A stretch of DNA of 64,000 bases from Fictibacillus macauensis ZFHKF-1. GTDB lineage: Bacteria; Bacillota; Bacilli; Bacillales; Fictibacillaceae. The position numbers were made by a program, and so were the translations under genes. This document shows positions 17,306-26,306 of this stretch, piece by piece. A model generated the notes under the pieces. It was not told the origin of the DNA. It worked only from the letters and a program-made list of their open reading frames with translations, and did no database searches. How positions within the stretch are numbered: position 1 is the first letter of the stretch; every line of letters begins with the position of its first letter. Location: NCBI RefSeq assembly GCF_000269865.1, contig NZ_AKKV01000036.1, forward strand, positions 94,776 through 158,775. The letters are read 5' to 3'.

Positions 17306-18772
17306 ATGACGAAGATGTACATCAATGGAGAATGGACAGCGTCCATTAGCGGTAAGACACGTGATATTATGAATCCATTTAATCAAGAAATTGTGGCAAC
17401 TGTCGCTGAAGGAAATGAACAAGATGCCCGAGCGGCCATTGCGGCTGCGAGAACAGCATTTGACGACGGTCCGTGGCGTCACACACCAGCTAACGAACGT
17501 GGAGCCATCGTAGCAAAAATTGCAGCGCTTATTTTACGTGATAAAGAAGAGCTAGCAACCTTAGAGTCGCTTGATACCGGCAAAACAATCATTGAAAGCC
17601 GAGGCGATATGGAGGATATTGCGTCTGTATTTCAATACTATGCAGGGTTAGCAGATAAGGATCAAGGAGAAGTGTTAGCATCACCGATTCCTGATTCCAA
17701 AAGCATCGCCGTACGCGAACCAGTTGGTGTGTGTGGACAGATTACACCTTGGAATTATCCATTATTACAAGCGTCTTGGAAGCTTGCGCCGGCATTAGTG
17801 GCAGGAAATACAATCGTTATTAAACCAAGTGAGATTACACCGTTAACGACAATTAAAGTAACAGAATTAATAGAAGAAGCCGGTGTACCTAAGGGAGTTG
17901 TCAATCTCGTATTAGGTAAAGGATCTGAAGTCGGCCACGAATTGGCGATTCACCGCGATGTCGACTTGATCTCCTTTACAGGCGGCCTAGAAACAGGTCG
18001 ATCCATCATGCAGGCGGCGAGTACAAATTTTAAGAAAATCGCCTTAGAACTTGGTGGAAAAAATCCAAATATCGTATTTGCAGACAGCGATTTTGATACG
18101 GCTGTTGATCAGGCACTAAATGCCGTCTATTTTCATGCCGGGCAAGTTTGCTCAGCTGGTGCACGTTTATTAGTAGAAGATTCAATTCATGATGATTTCG
18201 TTGAAGCGCTTGTTGAACGTGTGAAGCGCATTAAGCTTGGCAATGGATTTGATGAAGGGACAGAGTCAGGACCGCTAATTTCTGCAGAACATCGAGAAAA
18301 AGTAGAAAATTATGTGGCGATTGGTGTAAAAGAAGGTGCCATGTTACGCGCTGGTGGAAAACGTCCAGAAGACGAAGCGTTACAAAATGGCTTTTTCTAT
18401 GAACCTACCATTTTTACAAACTGCCATTCTTCAATGAGAATTGTGCAGGAAGAAGTGTTTGGTCCTGTCTTAACGGTAGAGCGCTTTTCCACAGAGGAAG
18501 AAGTGATTACGCTTGCGAACAATACCATTTATGGTTTAGCTGGTGCTGTTTGGAGTAATGACATTGTCAAAGCAGAACGCGTTGCGGCTGCACTTCGTAT
18601 GGGAACGGTATGGATTAACGATTTCCATCCTTATTTTGCACAAGCGCCTTGGGGTGGTTATAAGCAATCTGGCATTGGTAGGGAGCTCGGAAAAACAGGT
18701 CTAGAGGAATATACAGAGTTAAAGCATGTGTATCAAAATACAAATCCACAGCCAGTCGGTTGGTTTAAATAA
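17306..18772 (+). CDS. gbsA: Betaine aldehyde dehydrogenase
   Basis: 488 residues of the ALDH superfamily. It oxidises glycine betaine aldehyde to the osmoprotectant glycine betaine. Asn150 (TPWNYP), Glu248 (ALELGGK) and nucleophile Cys282 (AGQVCSAG) are present and correctly spaced. ATG 17306 follows AGGAGG; the longer reading from 17243 runs into the leader. Paired with gbsB downstream and gbsR upstream, as in Bacillus, so the specific substrate assignment is well supported. Confidence 0.95.
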   Translation: MTKMYINGEWTASISGKTRDIMNPFNQEIVATVAEGNEQDARAAIAAARTAFDDGPWRHTPANERGAIVAKIAALILRDKEELATLESLDTGKTIIESRGDMEDIASVFQYYAGLADKDQGEVLASPIPDSKSIAVREPVGVCGQITPWNYPLLQASWKLAPALVAGNTIVIKPSEITPLTTIKVTELIEEAGVPKGVVNLVLGKGSEVGHELAIHRDVDLISFTGGLETGRSIMQAASTNFKKIALELGGKNPNIVFADSDFDTAVDQALNAVYFHAGQVCSAGARLLVEDSIHDDFVEALVERVKRIKLGNGFDEGTESGPLISAEHREKVENYVAIGVKEGAMLRAGGKRPEDEALQNGFFYEPTIFTNCHSSMRIVQEEVFGPVLTVERFSTEEEVITLANNTIYGLAGAVWSNDIVKAERVAAALRMGTVWINDFHPYFAQAPWGGYKQSGIGRELGKTGLEEYTELKHVYQNTNPQPVGWFK

Positions 18773-18818
18773 GCGTTCGTTCATAAAATACTACATTCTG
18801 AAGGTGAGGTGAAGCGAC

Positions 18819-18837
18819 TATTCATTCTCTGAATAGC
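18819..18837 (+). other. Small hairpin between gbsA and gbsB
   Basis: CTATTCA and TGAATAG form a perfect 7-bp stem with a five-base loop, lying between a GAGGTGAAG sequence and the gbsB start. No T tract follows, so it is not a terminator. It may shape translation or mRNA stability of gbsB. Confidence 0.4.
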
Positions 18838-18849
18838 TCGCACATACGT

Positions 18850-20058
18850 ATGGCTTTAAATATGAAGGTAGAAAGCATGTACAACTTCCATACTTTTGAA
18901 ATTCCAACAACGATTAAACACGGAATCGGTTCAATCCAAAAGGTAGGCGAAGAAGTAAAAAATCTCGGTTGCAGTAAAGTATTGCTCGTAACCGATCCTG
19001 GCATTTATGGAGCAGGCGTTGTAACACCAGTAGAAGAAGCGCTACAAGGTGCAGGAGTAGAGGTCGTTCTTTTTAATAAAGTAGTGCCGAACCCTCCTGT
19101 TTCACTCGTCAATGAAGGATCCGCGCTGTATAAAGAACAAGGCTGTAACGGCTTAGTTGCTGTTGGTGGTGGAAGCTCGATGGATACGGCAAAAGCAATT
19201 GGTGTGGAAGCAACACACGAAGGTTCTGTACTTGATTATGAGGCAGCAGATGGAAAAAAACCACTCGAAAACCGCATTCCGCCACTAACAACGATTCCGA
19301 CTACAGCTGGAACTGGCTCTGAAGTAACACAATGGGCAGTTATTACGGATGAAGAGCGTGAGTTTAAATTTAATACAGGTGGACCGCTAATTGCAGCCCA
19401 TCTAACGATTATCGACCCAGAACTTCATACATCTATGCCACCACACGTAACCGCAATGACGGGAATTGATGCGCTTGCACATGCCATTGAGTGCTATACG
19501 ATGAAATTCGCGCAACCCATTACAGATGCGGTCGCACTGATGGCAATGGAATATGGTGCAAAGTATATTCGCCGTGCCTTTGCTGACGGTGATGATCTTG
19601 AAGCACGCTACGGAATGGCGCAAGCCGCGATGCTCGCCGGGCTCTCTTACGGAAGTGAATCTGCAGGTGCTGCTCATGCAATGAGCCAGACGCTCGGGGG
19701 TATCATCCCGGTTGCCCATGGTCAATGTGTAGCGGCGATGATGGGGCCAGTTATGGAATATAACTGGAAAGGGAATCCAGAGAAATTTGCAAGAATGGCA
19801 AAGGCCTTCGGTATTCCAACAGAATCATTAACAGTAGAAGAAGCAGCTAAAGCAGCTGTTCAATGGATGTATGAGCTTGTGGAAGACTTGGAAGTACCTA
19901 CGCTAGAAGAGCAAGGTGTTTCTCCTGATCTTATTGATCGCTTATCTGATGAAGCGATGAAAGATCCGCAAACAGTCGGTAATCCACGTGACCTTCGTAA
20001 AGAAAACTATGTATGGATTTATGAACGTTGCTTCAATTTAACACCAACAACGATTTAA
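18850..20058 (+). CDS. gbsB: Iron-type choline dehydrogenase
   Basis: 402 residues, the same length as B. subtilis GbsB, a group III (iron-containing) alcohol dehydrogenase that oxidises choline to betaine aldehyde. The NAD-binding GGGSSMDTAK near residue 105 and the metal-site region GIDALAHAIECY near residue 205 are intact. ATG 18850 gives the N-terminus that matches the family; no strong ribosome site precedes it, and internal ATGs at 18862 and 18877 are alternatives. Followed by a terminator inside a dispersed repeat. Confidence 0.94.
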   Translation: MALNMKVESMYNFHTFEIPTTIKHGIGSIQKVGEEVKNLGCSKVLLVTDPGIYGAGVVTPVEEALQGAGVEVVLFNKVVPNPPVSLVNEGSALYKEQGCNGLVAVGGGSSMDTAKAIGVEATHEGSVLDYEAADGKKPLENRIPPLTTIPTTAGTGSEVTQWAVITDEEREFKFNTGGPLIAAHLTIIDPELHTSMPPHVTAMTGIDALAHAIECYTMKFAQPITDAVALMAMEYGAKYIRRAFADGDDLEARYGMAQAAMLAGLSYGSESAGAAHAMSQTLGGIIPVAHGQCVAAMMGPVMEYNWKGNPEKFARMAKAFGIPTESLTVEEAAKAAVQWMYELVEDLEVPTLEEQGVSPDLIDRLSDEAMKDPQTVGNPRDLRKENYVWIYERCFNLTPTTI

Positions 20059-20071
20059 CAGGCAATGAGGA

Positions 20072-20172
20072 GAGGCTAGGACATAAACAGCCTAATTCAT
20101 AAAAATGGCTTCATCATCGTTTTTGATGCTGAAGCCATTTTTTGGTCGCTTGTTATGTTCATTTTTAGATTG
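20072..20172 (+). repeat. Dispersed repeat with terminator hairpin, copy 1
   Basis: Begins GAGGCTAGGACATAAAC, continues into the stem AAAATGGCTTCA...TGAAGCCATTTT (20102-20143) and ends near GTTCATTTTTAGAT. The same order of elements recurs at 42540-42640. It provides the terminator of gbsAB. Confidence 0.7.
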
Positions 20173-20355
20173 TTTTGCGGTCAAGTATTCGCGCGCAAAC
20201 AAAACATATCTCCCTCAGAGCAAGAGCAAGAGATCCAAAAGAGAGCAAATGAAGCGCTAAACTCGCGAATGCGTCACAAAACAGAGGAAATAGGGTGTCC
20301 CAAGTCTTTTCTGTTCTTATAAAAAATGAATTTTCTAAATAAAAAGTAAATGATG

Positions 20356-20384
20356 TTGACGCCTTAGATAGAACCTGTTACTCT
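20356..20384 (+). promoter_or_regulatory. Predicted promoter of the ilvA T-box transcript
   Basis: TTGACG at 20356-20361, a 17-base spacer and TACTCT at 20379-20384. The RNA would start near 20391, just before the T-box leader. Confidence 0.5.
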
Positions 20385-20390
20385 TATCAT

Positions 20391-20650
20391 TAAAAAAATT
20401 AACGTCAATGACGAGAACAGTATGTTATAAGAGGACTCTAAAGAGAGCTGGAGTAGCTGAGAACCAGTGGGTGTCTATAACAGAAGATCCTCTCGAGAGA
20501 CGTAATGCTGAACTGCATGATGTAAGCATTGCCGGGCAATCCGTTATCGTTGTATTTAAACAAGTGTCAGTAGTGGTTTGCTACTGGAACTAGGGTGGTA
20601 ACGCGTGTATTAACTCGTCCCTACTATTATAGGGGGCGAGTTTTTTTGTT
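20391..20650 (+). ncRNA. T-box riboswitch, probable tRNA-Ile sensor, upstream of ilvA
   Basis: The hallmark T-box sequence AGGGTGGTAACGCG is at 20592-20605, just before an intrinsic terminator made of ACTCGTCCCT and AGGGGGCGAGT with seven T. The 5' part holds the typical stem I distal region AGAGAGCTGGAG...GAACCAG. ATC at 20487-20489, in the sequence CAGAAGATCCTCTC, is the best specifier codon and would select tRNA-Ile, fitting a gene for isoleucine synthesis. Low charged tRNA-Ile should allow read-through into ilvA. The specifier was judged by eye and not folded. Confidence 0.88.
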
Positions 20651-20671
20651 AGTGAAAGGAGATTGAGGAGG

Positions 20672-21937
20672 ATGAAATTGGAACAGCTAAAAGAAAAGGT
20701 ACTCGTAGAGGATATTATGATCGCGGGTCAACGTATTAAGGACGTTGTTGTGCATACACCTCTTCAATACAATGCCTTATTATCAAAGCAATATGGATGC
20801 AAGCTCTATTTAAAGCGTGAAGATCAACAAATTGTACGTTCGTTTAAAATTCGAGGTGCCTATAATTGTATAAAGAAATTAAGTAAAGAGAAGCTAGCGC
20901 GGGGGGTTACGTGTGCAAGTGCAGGTAATCACGCCCAAGGGGTAGCCTACTCTTGTCAATTGTTAGGTGTGAATGGAAAGATTTTTATGCCAACGACAAC
21001 CCCAAAGCAAAAAGTAAATCAAGTTGAATTTTTCGGAGGAAACCAGGTGGAGATTGTCTTAACTGGCGATACCTTTGATGATGCGTATGCAGAGGCTATG
21101 CTATGCTGTGAGGAAGAAAAGCGGACCTTTATCCATCCATATGACGATTTAGACGTGATTGCGGGTCAAGGCACGACCGCTGTTGAGTTTCTCAACGATT
21201 GCGACGAACAAGTGGATTACGTATTTTTACCGATTGGCGGAGGTGGCTTAGCGGCTGGCGTTGGCACCTATGTAAAAAGTGTGTCGCCACAAACGAAAGT
21301 GATTGGTGTAGAGCCAGCAGGTGCTCCGGGTATGCATGAATCAAGGAAAAGCGGACAAGCCGTCGCACTTTCTACCATTGATCCTTTTGTAGATGGTGCC
21401 GCCGTTAAAAATGTTGGTAAGCTCACCTATGAAATCTGTCAACACGTCATCGATGAAATTGCCGTTATTCCTGAAGGAAAAGTCTGCTCCACGTTGCTTT
21501 CTCTGTATAACCGGAACGCAATTGTCGCAGAACCAACGGGAGCTTTAGCATTAGCAGCCCTTGATCAGTATCGAGATCACTTGAAAGGTCGCACGGTTAT
21601 TTGCGTGATAAGCGGTGGCAATAATGATATTGGTCGCATGCAAGAAATTAAAGAGCGATCGATGATTTATGAAGGACTGCAGCATTATTTCATTGTTCAT
21701 TTTCCACAGCGTGCCGGAGCGCTTCGCCAGTTTTTAGAAGAAGTGCTTGGACCAGATGATGATATTAATCGATTTGAATATACGAAGAAAAACAATAAAG
21801 AACGTGGACCTGCGCTTGTAGGTATTGAATTAAAGCAAAAAGAAGAGTATCGCGGTTTAATGGAACGGTTATCAGCAAGTGGCTTTTCCTATCAAGAAGT
21901 AAATAAAGATCGCACACTATTTCAACTATTAATCTAG
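20672..21937 (+). CDS. ilvA: Threonine ammonia-lyase, biosynthetic
   Basis: 421 residues: PLP-dependent deamination of L-threonine to 2-oxobutanoate, the first committed step of isoleucine synthesis. The PLP lysine is Lys59 in SFKIRGAYN; the glycine-rich phosphate loop GGGGLAAG is near residue 190; a single C-terminal ACT-like regulatory domain starts near residue 330, as in the short Bacillus-type enzymes. ATG 20672 has AAAGGAG 10 bases upstream. It stands alone after its T-box leader with no other ilv gene beside it. Confidence 0.93.
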   Translation: MKLEQLKEKVLVEDIMIAGQRIKDVVVHTPLQYNALLSKQYGCKLYLKREDQQIVRSFKIRGAYNCIKKLSKEKLARGVTCASAGNHAQGVAYSCQLLGVNGKIFMPTTTPKQKVNQVEFFGGNQVEIVLTGDTFDDAYAEAMLCCEEEKRTFIHPYDDLDVIAGQGTTAVEFLNDCDEQVDYVFLPIGGGGLAAGVGTYVKSVSPQTKVIGVEPAGAPGMHESRKSGQAVALSTIDPFVDGAAVKNVGKLTYEICQHVIDEIAVIPEGKVCSTLLSLYNRNAIVAEPTGALALAALDQYRDHLKGRTVICVISGGNNDIGRMQEIKERSMIYEGLQHYFIVHFPQRAGALRQFLEEVLGPDDDINRFEYTKKNNKERGPALVGIELKQKEEYRGLMERLSASGFSYQEVNKDRTLFQLLI

Positions 21938-22021
21938 TAGAAATTTCTCTGTATAATATATCCATTTTAACGTTTTCCAGTTATACTAATACAGTAAATG
22001 AAAAAGGGAAAGAGGATTAGG

Positions 22022-22825
22022 ATGAAAAAATGGAAAACGTATGGAAGTGCGATTGTATTCATGGTTTTAGTTGCCATGTTGCAGACTTCGGCAATAGGAG
22101 AGGCATCGTTTGTATTGCCTGTTAGCAAAAAGGTTCCTGCTGCGCAAAGTGGAGGCATTATCGGTAAAGATGATCGTCAGAAAATAGATCTCAGAAAGCA
22201 ACCGTATGGCTCCATTGTTTACGTATATGTAGGCAGTAAGCTGAAGGGCAAGGGAGATTATGCATCGGCTTGTTCCGGCACTGTTATTGCAAAAGATAAA
22301 GTCCTAACGAGCGCCGTCTGTCTAGAAAATATCAATACGCAAAAGACATTTACGAAAGGCGTAGTCGTACCTGGTTACAACAATGGCGGTGGTTATGGAC
22401 TTTATAACATCAAAACATATTATGTGACTGGATACTGGCATCGTTATGCGTTCTATCCTGAAAACTTTGCCGTGCTTAAAATTGAAAAGTACAAGGGGAA
22501 AAACATTGGAGATGTGGTAAAGCCACTTTCTATAAAGAAAGCTGGAAAGATGAAAGGTACTATAGTAAAAAACGCAGGCTACTCCACAACACGTGAAAAA
22601 GACCCCGGTCAGTGGGGAATGCAAGGAAAGATTTTAAACGAAACCGTTGATGAGCTCATGATGAATATAGATGTAGAACTTAGTCAAATTGGCTCACCTA
22701 TTCTCAACCGTTCGAACGAAATTAATGGCATCGTAGTCGGTTACACATATAATTCAACGATGAGCTTAGGACTTAAGGTGAATGATCAAATGGAATCCTT
22801 TGTTAAAAGTGTGATTAAAAAGTAA
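22022..22825 (+). CDS. Secreted V8-like pseudoprotease, catalytic triad lost
   Basis: 267 residues with a signal peptide (about 1-28) and a trypsin-like fold related to Bacillus glutamyl endopeptidases. Both it and the next gene share a GIIGKDDR pro/mature junction, CSGTVIAK, KGKNIG and QWGM blocks. Aligning the two, the catalytic His is Val99 (LTSAVC against LTAAHC), the Asp is Asn148 (ENFAV against YDYAV), and the Ser is Ile223 (SQIGSP against GQSGSS). All three residues are gone while the scaffold is kept, so it is probably a binding protein, decoy or regulator. ATG 22022 follows AAAGAGG; ATG 21998 lacks a site. Confidence 0.82.
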   Translation: MKKWKTYGSAIVFMVLVAMLQTSAIGEASFVLPVSKKVPAAQSGGIIGKDDRQKIDLRKQPYGSIVYVYVGSKLKGKGDYASACSGTVIAKDKVLTSAVCLENINTQKTFTKGVVVPGYNNGGGYGLYNIKTYYVTGYWHRYAFYPENFAVLKIEKYKGKNIGDVVKPLSIKKAGKMKGTIVKNAGYSTTREKDPGQWGMQGKILNETVDELMMNIDVELSQIGSPILNRSNEINGIVVGYTYNSTMSLGLKVNDQMESFVKSVIKK

Positions 22826-22831
22826 TGAGGG

Positions 22832-22869
22832 CTGTTCAGTAGAGAAAGAAAGCTACTGAACAGTTTTTT
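22832..22869 (+). terminator. Terminator after the pseudoprotease gene
   Basis: CTGTTCAGTAG (22832-22842) pairs with CTACTGAACAG (22853-22863), followed by six T. Confidence 0.9.
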
Positions 22870-22961
22870 CATAGTGTAAAAGTTTTACAATGAAGATTTG
22901 CTGTTTAGAACGTTTGTCGTTATACTATCATAGAATCATAGTTGAGGAGGAGAGAAAAAAA

Positions 22962-23834
22962 GTGAAAAAATGGTTATCCGTTGCCGCCTGCAGTGTGGCA
23001 AGTATTGTGATGCTGTCACCAGTAGCGAATGCAAAAGAGGCACCAGCACAAAGCAACATTCAAATGATAAAGGCCGATCAACAAACCACAAGTCAACTAG
23101 CAATGAAGCATGTGCTTCAGTCTCCGAAACACTTTACAGCAGCAAAGAAAATTGATGGAATTATCGGCAAAGATGATCGCAAAAAAGTGAAAAGCACCGC
23201 ATCTACTCCGCATCGTCAAATTGCCATGCTACTATTACGAACGAATCAAAACAAAAATGTACTATGCAGTGGGACAGTTATTGCTAAAAATAAAGTATTA
23301 ACGGCTGCACATTGCGTGAGCCAAAAAGGTGTAAAAATCCTAGGTGGTTACGTATACCCAGCAATAAATAGTAATAACATTTCTGAAAAATATGGCATGT
23401 ATCCAACGAAAACGTTCTACATACCGAGTGGATGGAAGAAAAATGAAAACAGTAAGTATGATTATGCTGTCATTAAAGTTGGTACATTTAAAGGGAAGAA
23501 TATCGGTACGAAAGTCGGCACATTACCGCTAAAGAAAAAAACAAAGTTAGTTAACGCTACTGTAAAAACATACGGCTATCCAGGCGATAAAACGAAAAAA
23601 AATATTGCACAATGGGGCATGAAAGGAAAGATTGTCGGCGAAGACTCTTATTTTGCTTATAGCAAAATGGATGTAGCGGGTGGTCAATCGGGCTCTTCAT
23701 TGCTAGATTCCTCTAATCACATTGTTGGTATTCTAGATTCCTATACGTGGACTGATTCAAAGCACGTATATAGCAAGTTTCATAAGTTTAATTCGACAGC
23801 GTATTCGTTCATTAAGAATGCCATGAAAAAATAA
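22962..23834 (+). CDS. Secreted V8-like glutamyl-endopeptidase-type serine protease
   Basis: 290 residues: signal peptide 1-24 (cleavage after ANA), a propeptide to about residue 66, then the GIIGKDDR junction and a trypsin-fold domain with the complete triad His117 (TAAHC), Asp167 (YDYAV) and Ser243 (GGQSGSS). The junction and layout match S1B proteases such as B. licheniformis and S. aureus glutamyl endopeptidases; Glu specificity is inferred. The GTG start at 22962 follows GAGGAGG. It has its own terminator and lies directly after its inactive paralogue. Confidence 0.88.
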   Translation: MKKWLSVAACSVASIVMLSPVANAKEAPAQSNIQMIKADQQTTSQLAMKHVLQSPKHFTAAKKIDGIIGKDDRKKVKSTASTPHRQIAMLLLRTNQNKNVLCSGTVIAKNKVLTAAHCVSQKGVKILGGYVYPAINSNNISEKYGMYPTKTFYIPSGWKKNENSKYDYAVIKVGTFKGKNIGTKVGTLPLKKKTKLVNATVKTYGYPGDKTKKNIAQWGMKGKIVGEDSYFAYSKMDVAGGQSGSSLLDSSNHIVGILDSYTWTDSKHVYSKFHKFNSTAYSFIKNAMKK

Positions 23835-23839
23835 CACGC

Positions 23840-23883
23840 ACGATGCTAACGGTGTAAACAGCCTGTTAGTATCGTTTTTTTTA
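23840..23883 (+). terminator. Terminator after the V8-like protease
   Basis: ACGATGCTAAC (23840-23850) pairs with GTTAGTATCGT (23864-23874, one G-T), then a T tract. Confidence 0.88.
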
Positions 23884-24045
23884 TTGCCTTTTTTAGATGA
23901 GGTACGAGAAGCTTAACTACTTACTACAAAAGCCATACGAATGACCCACCACTTAAAAAAGAAGAATCGAAAAATAGTTCATGTGAAAGATGTCTTTTTC
24001 TTACTAATCTTGTAAAATTTTATGTGGATGAAATGGGGGATTGCG

Positions 24046-24162
24046 ATGAAAAAGTGGATTCTTGTTGTTGCGATTGGCTTAGCTAGTTTACTCATTTTGA
24101 GTCCTTTTGCAGCAACCATTGCAAAGGCAAATGATACAGTGGCGGAGTTAGTACACTACTAG
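24046..24162 (+). CDS. Putative 38-residue secreted peptide
   Basis: ATG 24046 follows GGGGGATTGCG. The peptide begins MKKWILVVAI, continues as a hydrophobic helix to about residue 24 and ends with a short polar tail after an AKA site, which looks like a signal peptide plus about ten residues. The MKKW start resembles the two protease-fold genes upstream. A terminator-like hairpin follows at 24213. It could be an exported signalling peptide, a small toxin-like membrane peptide, or the remnant 5' end of a deleted secreted-protein gene. Confidence 0.45.
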   Translation: MKKWILVVAIGLASLLILSPFAATIAKANDTVAELVHY

Positions 24163-24212
24163 ATGAAGAGCAGGGCTCATAGTGTAAGCGGTTACGAATA
24201 CGAAATAAAGAG

Positions 24213-24252
24213 AAATTCGAACGAGATCACGATGCGTTCGAATTTTTTTTGT
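24213..24252 (+). terminator. Terminator after the small peptide ORF
   Basis: AAATTCGAACG and CGTTCGAATTT form an 11-bp stem followed by a long T run. Its presence argues that the short unit at 24046-24162 is really transcribed. Confidence 0.85.
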
Positions 24253-24361
24253 TTCTCTTTCTTTTAATACGGGTAACTTTTAGGTAGCAAACAATCGGTA
24301 TATCTCATCGCAGGATTAGAAATAATGGGAAGAATGATTGATAAAAGGAGACGAGGCAAGC

Positions 24362-26086
24362 ATGAAAAAAACGGTAGCCGATTTACTCGTAGAGGCACTT
24401 GTTAATGCAGGAATTAAACGAATTTATGGAATTGTAGGAGACTCGTTAAATGCGGTGCTCGATTCCATTCGTGAGTCAGGAAAGATTGAGTGGATTTCAG
24501 TACGTCATGAAGAAGTAGCTGCTTTTGCAGCAGGATCAGAAGCGGCCTTAACGAATAGTATTGCGGTATGCGCAGGTAGTAGTGGTCCCGGGAATCTTCA
24601 TTTAATTAATGGCTTATATGATTGTCATCGCAATCGTGTTCCTGTTTTAGCGATTGCCGCGCATATTCCAAGTAATGAAATTGGTGCGGAATATTTTCAA
24701 CAAACACGTCCAGAGTTGTTGTTTCGCGACTGCAGTCACTATTGTGAAGTAGTAACGCGCAGCGAGCAAATGCCACGTATGATGACGATGGCCATGCAGC
24801 AAGCAATCGGGAAAAAAGGCGTCTCTGTTTTAATTTTACCAGGTGACGTAGCCGCACTTGAAGCAGAACATGAAGTGGCTGAAAATGTCGTTCATTATAC
24901 AGAACCTGCGATTCTGCCTTCACAGCAGGAACTAGAACAACTTGCGCAGTATTTAAATGATAGTAAGAAAGTGACCGTCTTAGCAGGAGCGGGTTGCGAA
25001 GGTGCGCATACAGAAGTGATGGCCCTATGCGAGGAACTGCAAGCGCCTATGGTCATTGCGCTGCGTGGAAAAGAACACTTAGAATATGATAATCCATATT
25101 CTGTTGGCTTAACCGGATTAATCGGCTATGCTTCTGGGTATCATGCGATGATGGATTGTGACGTCTTACTCATGCTAGGAACGGACTTTCCCTATGCACA
25201 GTTTTTCCCTGAAAAGGCGAAAATTTTGCAAATCGATGTGCGTCCAGAACATCTCGGACGTCGTGCTCCGCTAACACTTGGTGTTTGTGGAAAGGTGTTG
25301 GATACGGCTGCAGCATTGCTTCCACTCCTGTCTTCCAAGCGAAGCAGCAGTCATCTCAAAAAGCATGTGAAAGATTATGAAAAAGTACGCAAGGATCTTG
25401 ATAAACTAGCTGTTGATAAAAAAGGTAAAGGACCCATTCATCCGCAGCATTTAACAAAAACGATTAGCGACTTAGCTCGTGAGGATGCAATTTTTACATG
25501 TGATGTAGGGACGCCTACGTTATGGGCGGCGCGTTATTTACAAATGAGTAAAGAGCGCCGGTTGCTTGGTTCCTTTACGCATGGAACGATGGCCAGTGCC
25601 CTACCACAGGCCATCGGCGCTCAAGTTTCTCATAGCGATCGCCAAGTTATTTCTTTATCGGGCGATGGCGGACTGTCGATGCTTATGGGTGATTTATTAA
25701 CACTGAAGCAACATCAGCTGCCCGTTAAAATCGTAGTCTACAATAATGATGCGTTAAGCTTTGTTGAGTTAGAAATGAAAGTAGCGGGCTTTTTAGAAAC
25801 TGGTACAGAGCTTGGTAAGACGAGCTTTGCCGGCATAGCTGAAAGCATTGGGATTAAAGGCTATACCGTAACCGCTCCTGGCGACTTAGAAGCAACTCTT
25901 ACAGAAGCGCTCGCCCATGAAGGCCCTGCTTTAATTGATGTTGCTGTTAATCGTCAAGAGTTAGCAATGCCTCCGAAAATTGAATTTGGCCAAGCACATG
26001 GCTTTAGTTTATGGATGATGAAATCCGTCTTAAATGGAAAAGGCGATGAATTAATTAAATTAGCAAAAACAAACTTATTACGATAG
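24362..26086 (+). CDS. Thiamine-diphosphate pyruvate oxidase (PoxB/YdaP type)
   Basis: 574 residues with the three-domain layout of ThDP enzymes: PYR domain 1-180 with the catalytic Glu in VRHEEVAAFAAG, a central FAD-binding domain, and a PP domain with the GDGGLSM...NND ThDP/Mg motif near residue 440. The pattern GSSGPGNLHLINGLYD and a C-terminal tail with amphipathic character fit the quinone-linked pyruvate:ubiquinone oxidoreductase type (pyruvate to acetate and CO2), like E. coli PoxB and B. subtilis YdaP. A peroxide-forming pyruvate oxidase is the alternative. AAAGGAG lies somewhat far upstream of ATG 24362. Confidence 0.88.
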   Translation: MKKTVADLLVEALVNAGIKRIYGIVGDSLNAVLDSIRESGKIEWISVRHEEVAAFAAGSEAALTNSIAVCAGSSGPGNLHLINGLYDCHRNRVPVLAIAAHIPSNEIGAEYFQQTRPELLFRDCSHYCEVVTRSEQMPRMMTMAMQQAIGKKGVSVLILPGDVAALEAEHEVAENVVHYTEPAILPSQQELEQLAQYLNDSKKVTVLAGAGCEGAHTEVMALCEELQAPMVIALRGKEHLEYDNPYSVGLTGLIGYASGYHAMMDCDVLLMLGTDFPYAQFFPEKAKILQIDVRPEHLGRRAPLTLGVCGKVLDTAAALLPLLSSKRSSSHLKKHVKDYEKVRKDLDKLAVDKKGKGPIHPQHLTKTISDLAREDAIFTCDVGTPTLWAARYLQMSKERRLLGSFTHGTMASALPQAIGAQVSHSDRQVISLSGDGGLSMLMGDLLTLKQHQLPVKIVVYNNDALSFVELEMKVAGFLETGTELGKTSFAGIAESIGIKGYTVTAPGDLEATLTEALAHEGPALIDVAVNRQELAMPPKIEFGQAHGFSLWMMKSVLNGKGDELIKLAKTNLLR

Positions 26087-26096
26087 CAAACATACA

Positions 26097-26144
26097 GCAC
26101 GATCCTCTTACTCTTCATTGTTAGGATCGTGCTTCTCTTTTTTT
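26097..26144 (+). terminator. Terminator of the pyruvate oxidase gene
   Basis: GCACGATCCT (26097-26106) pairs with AGGATCGTGC (26123-26132), followed by a T-rich run. Confidence 0.85.
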
Positions 26145-26265
26145 GAAAAAACATTTACAAAGCTAACCGTATAAAAGAATGACTATTTGACTAGTGAGCT
26201 GCGCAAAAACTTATGCCAAAGGAAGGGTTTTTGTGTAAAATAGTCAAGAAGCTGTAGGAATGTAT

Positions 26266-26271
26266 TATAAT
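26266..26271 (+). promoter_or_regulatory. -10 element of the first subtilisin gene
   Basis: A perfect TATAAT 36 bases before the ATG. No convincing -35 at 16-18 bases; AGTCAA at 26242 is the nearest candidate, so an activator or a different sigma factor may be involved. Confidence 0.4.
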
Positions 26272-26306
26272 GCCTTTTGTTGGAAAAGTGGAAGGACAGT
26301 GATGAC

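Noticed and set aside
17053..17346. Minus-strand ORF of 97 codons in the gbsR-gbsA gap
   Set aside because: It covers the gbsA promoter and start, has no ribosome site and no recognisable protein.
20408..20593. 61-codon plus-strand ORF upstream of ilvA
   Set aside because: It lies wholly inside the T-box RNA and has no sensible protein pattern.
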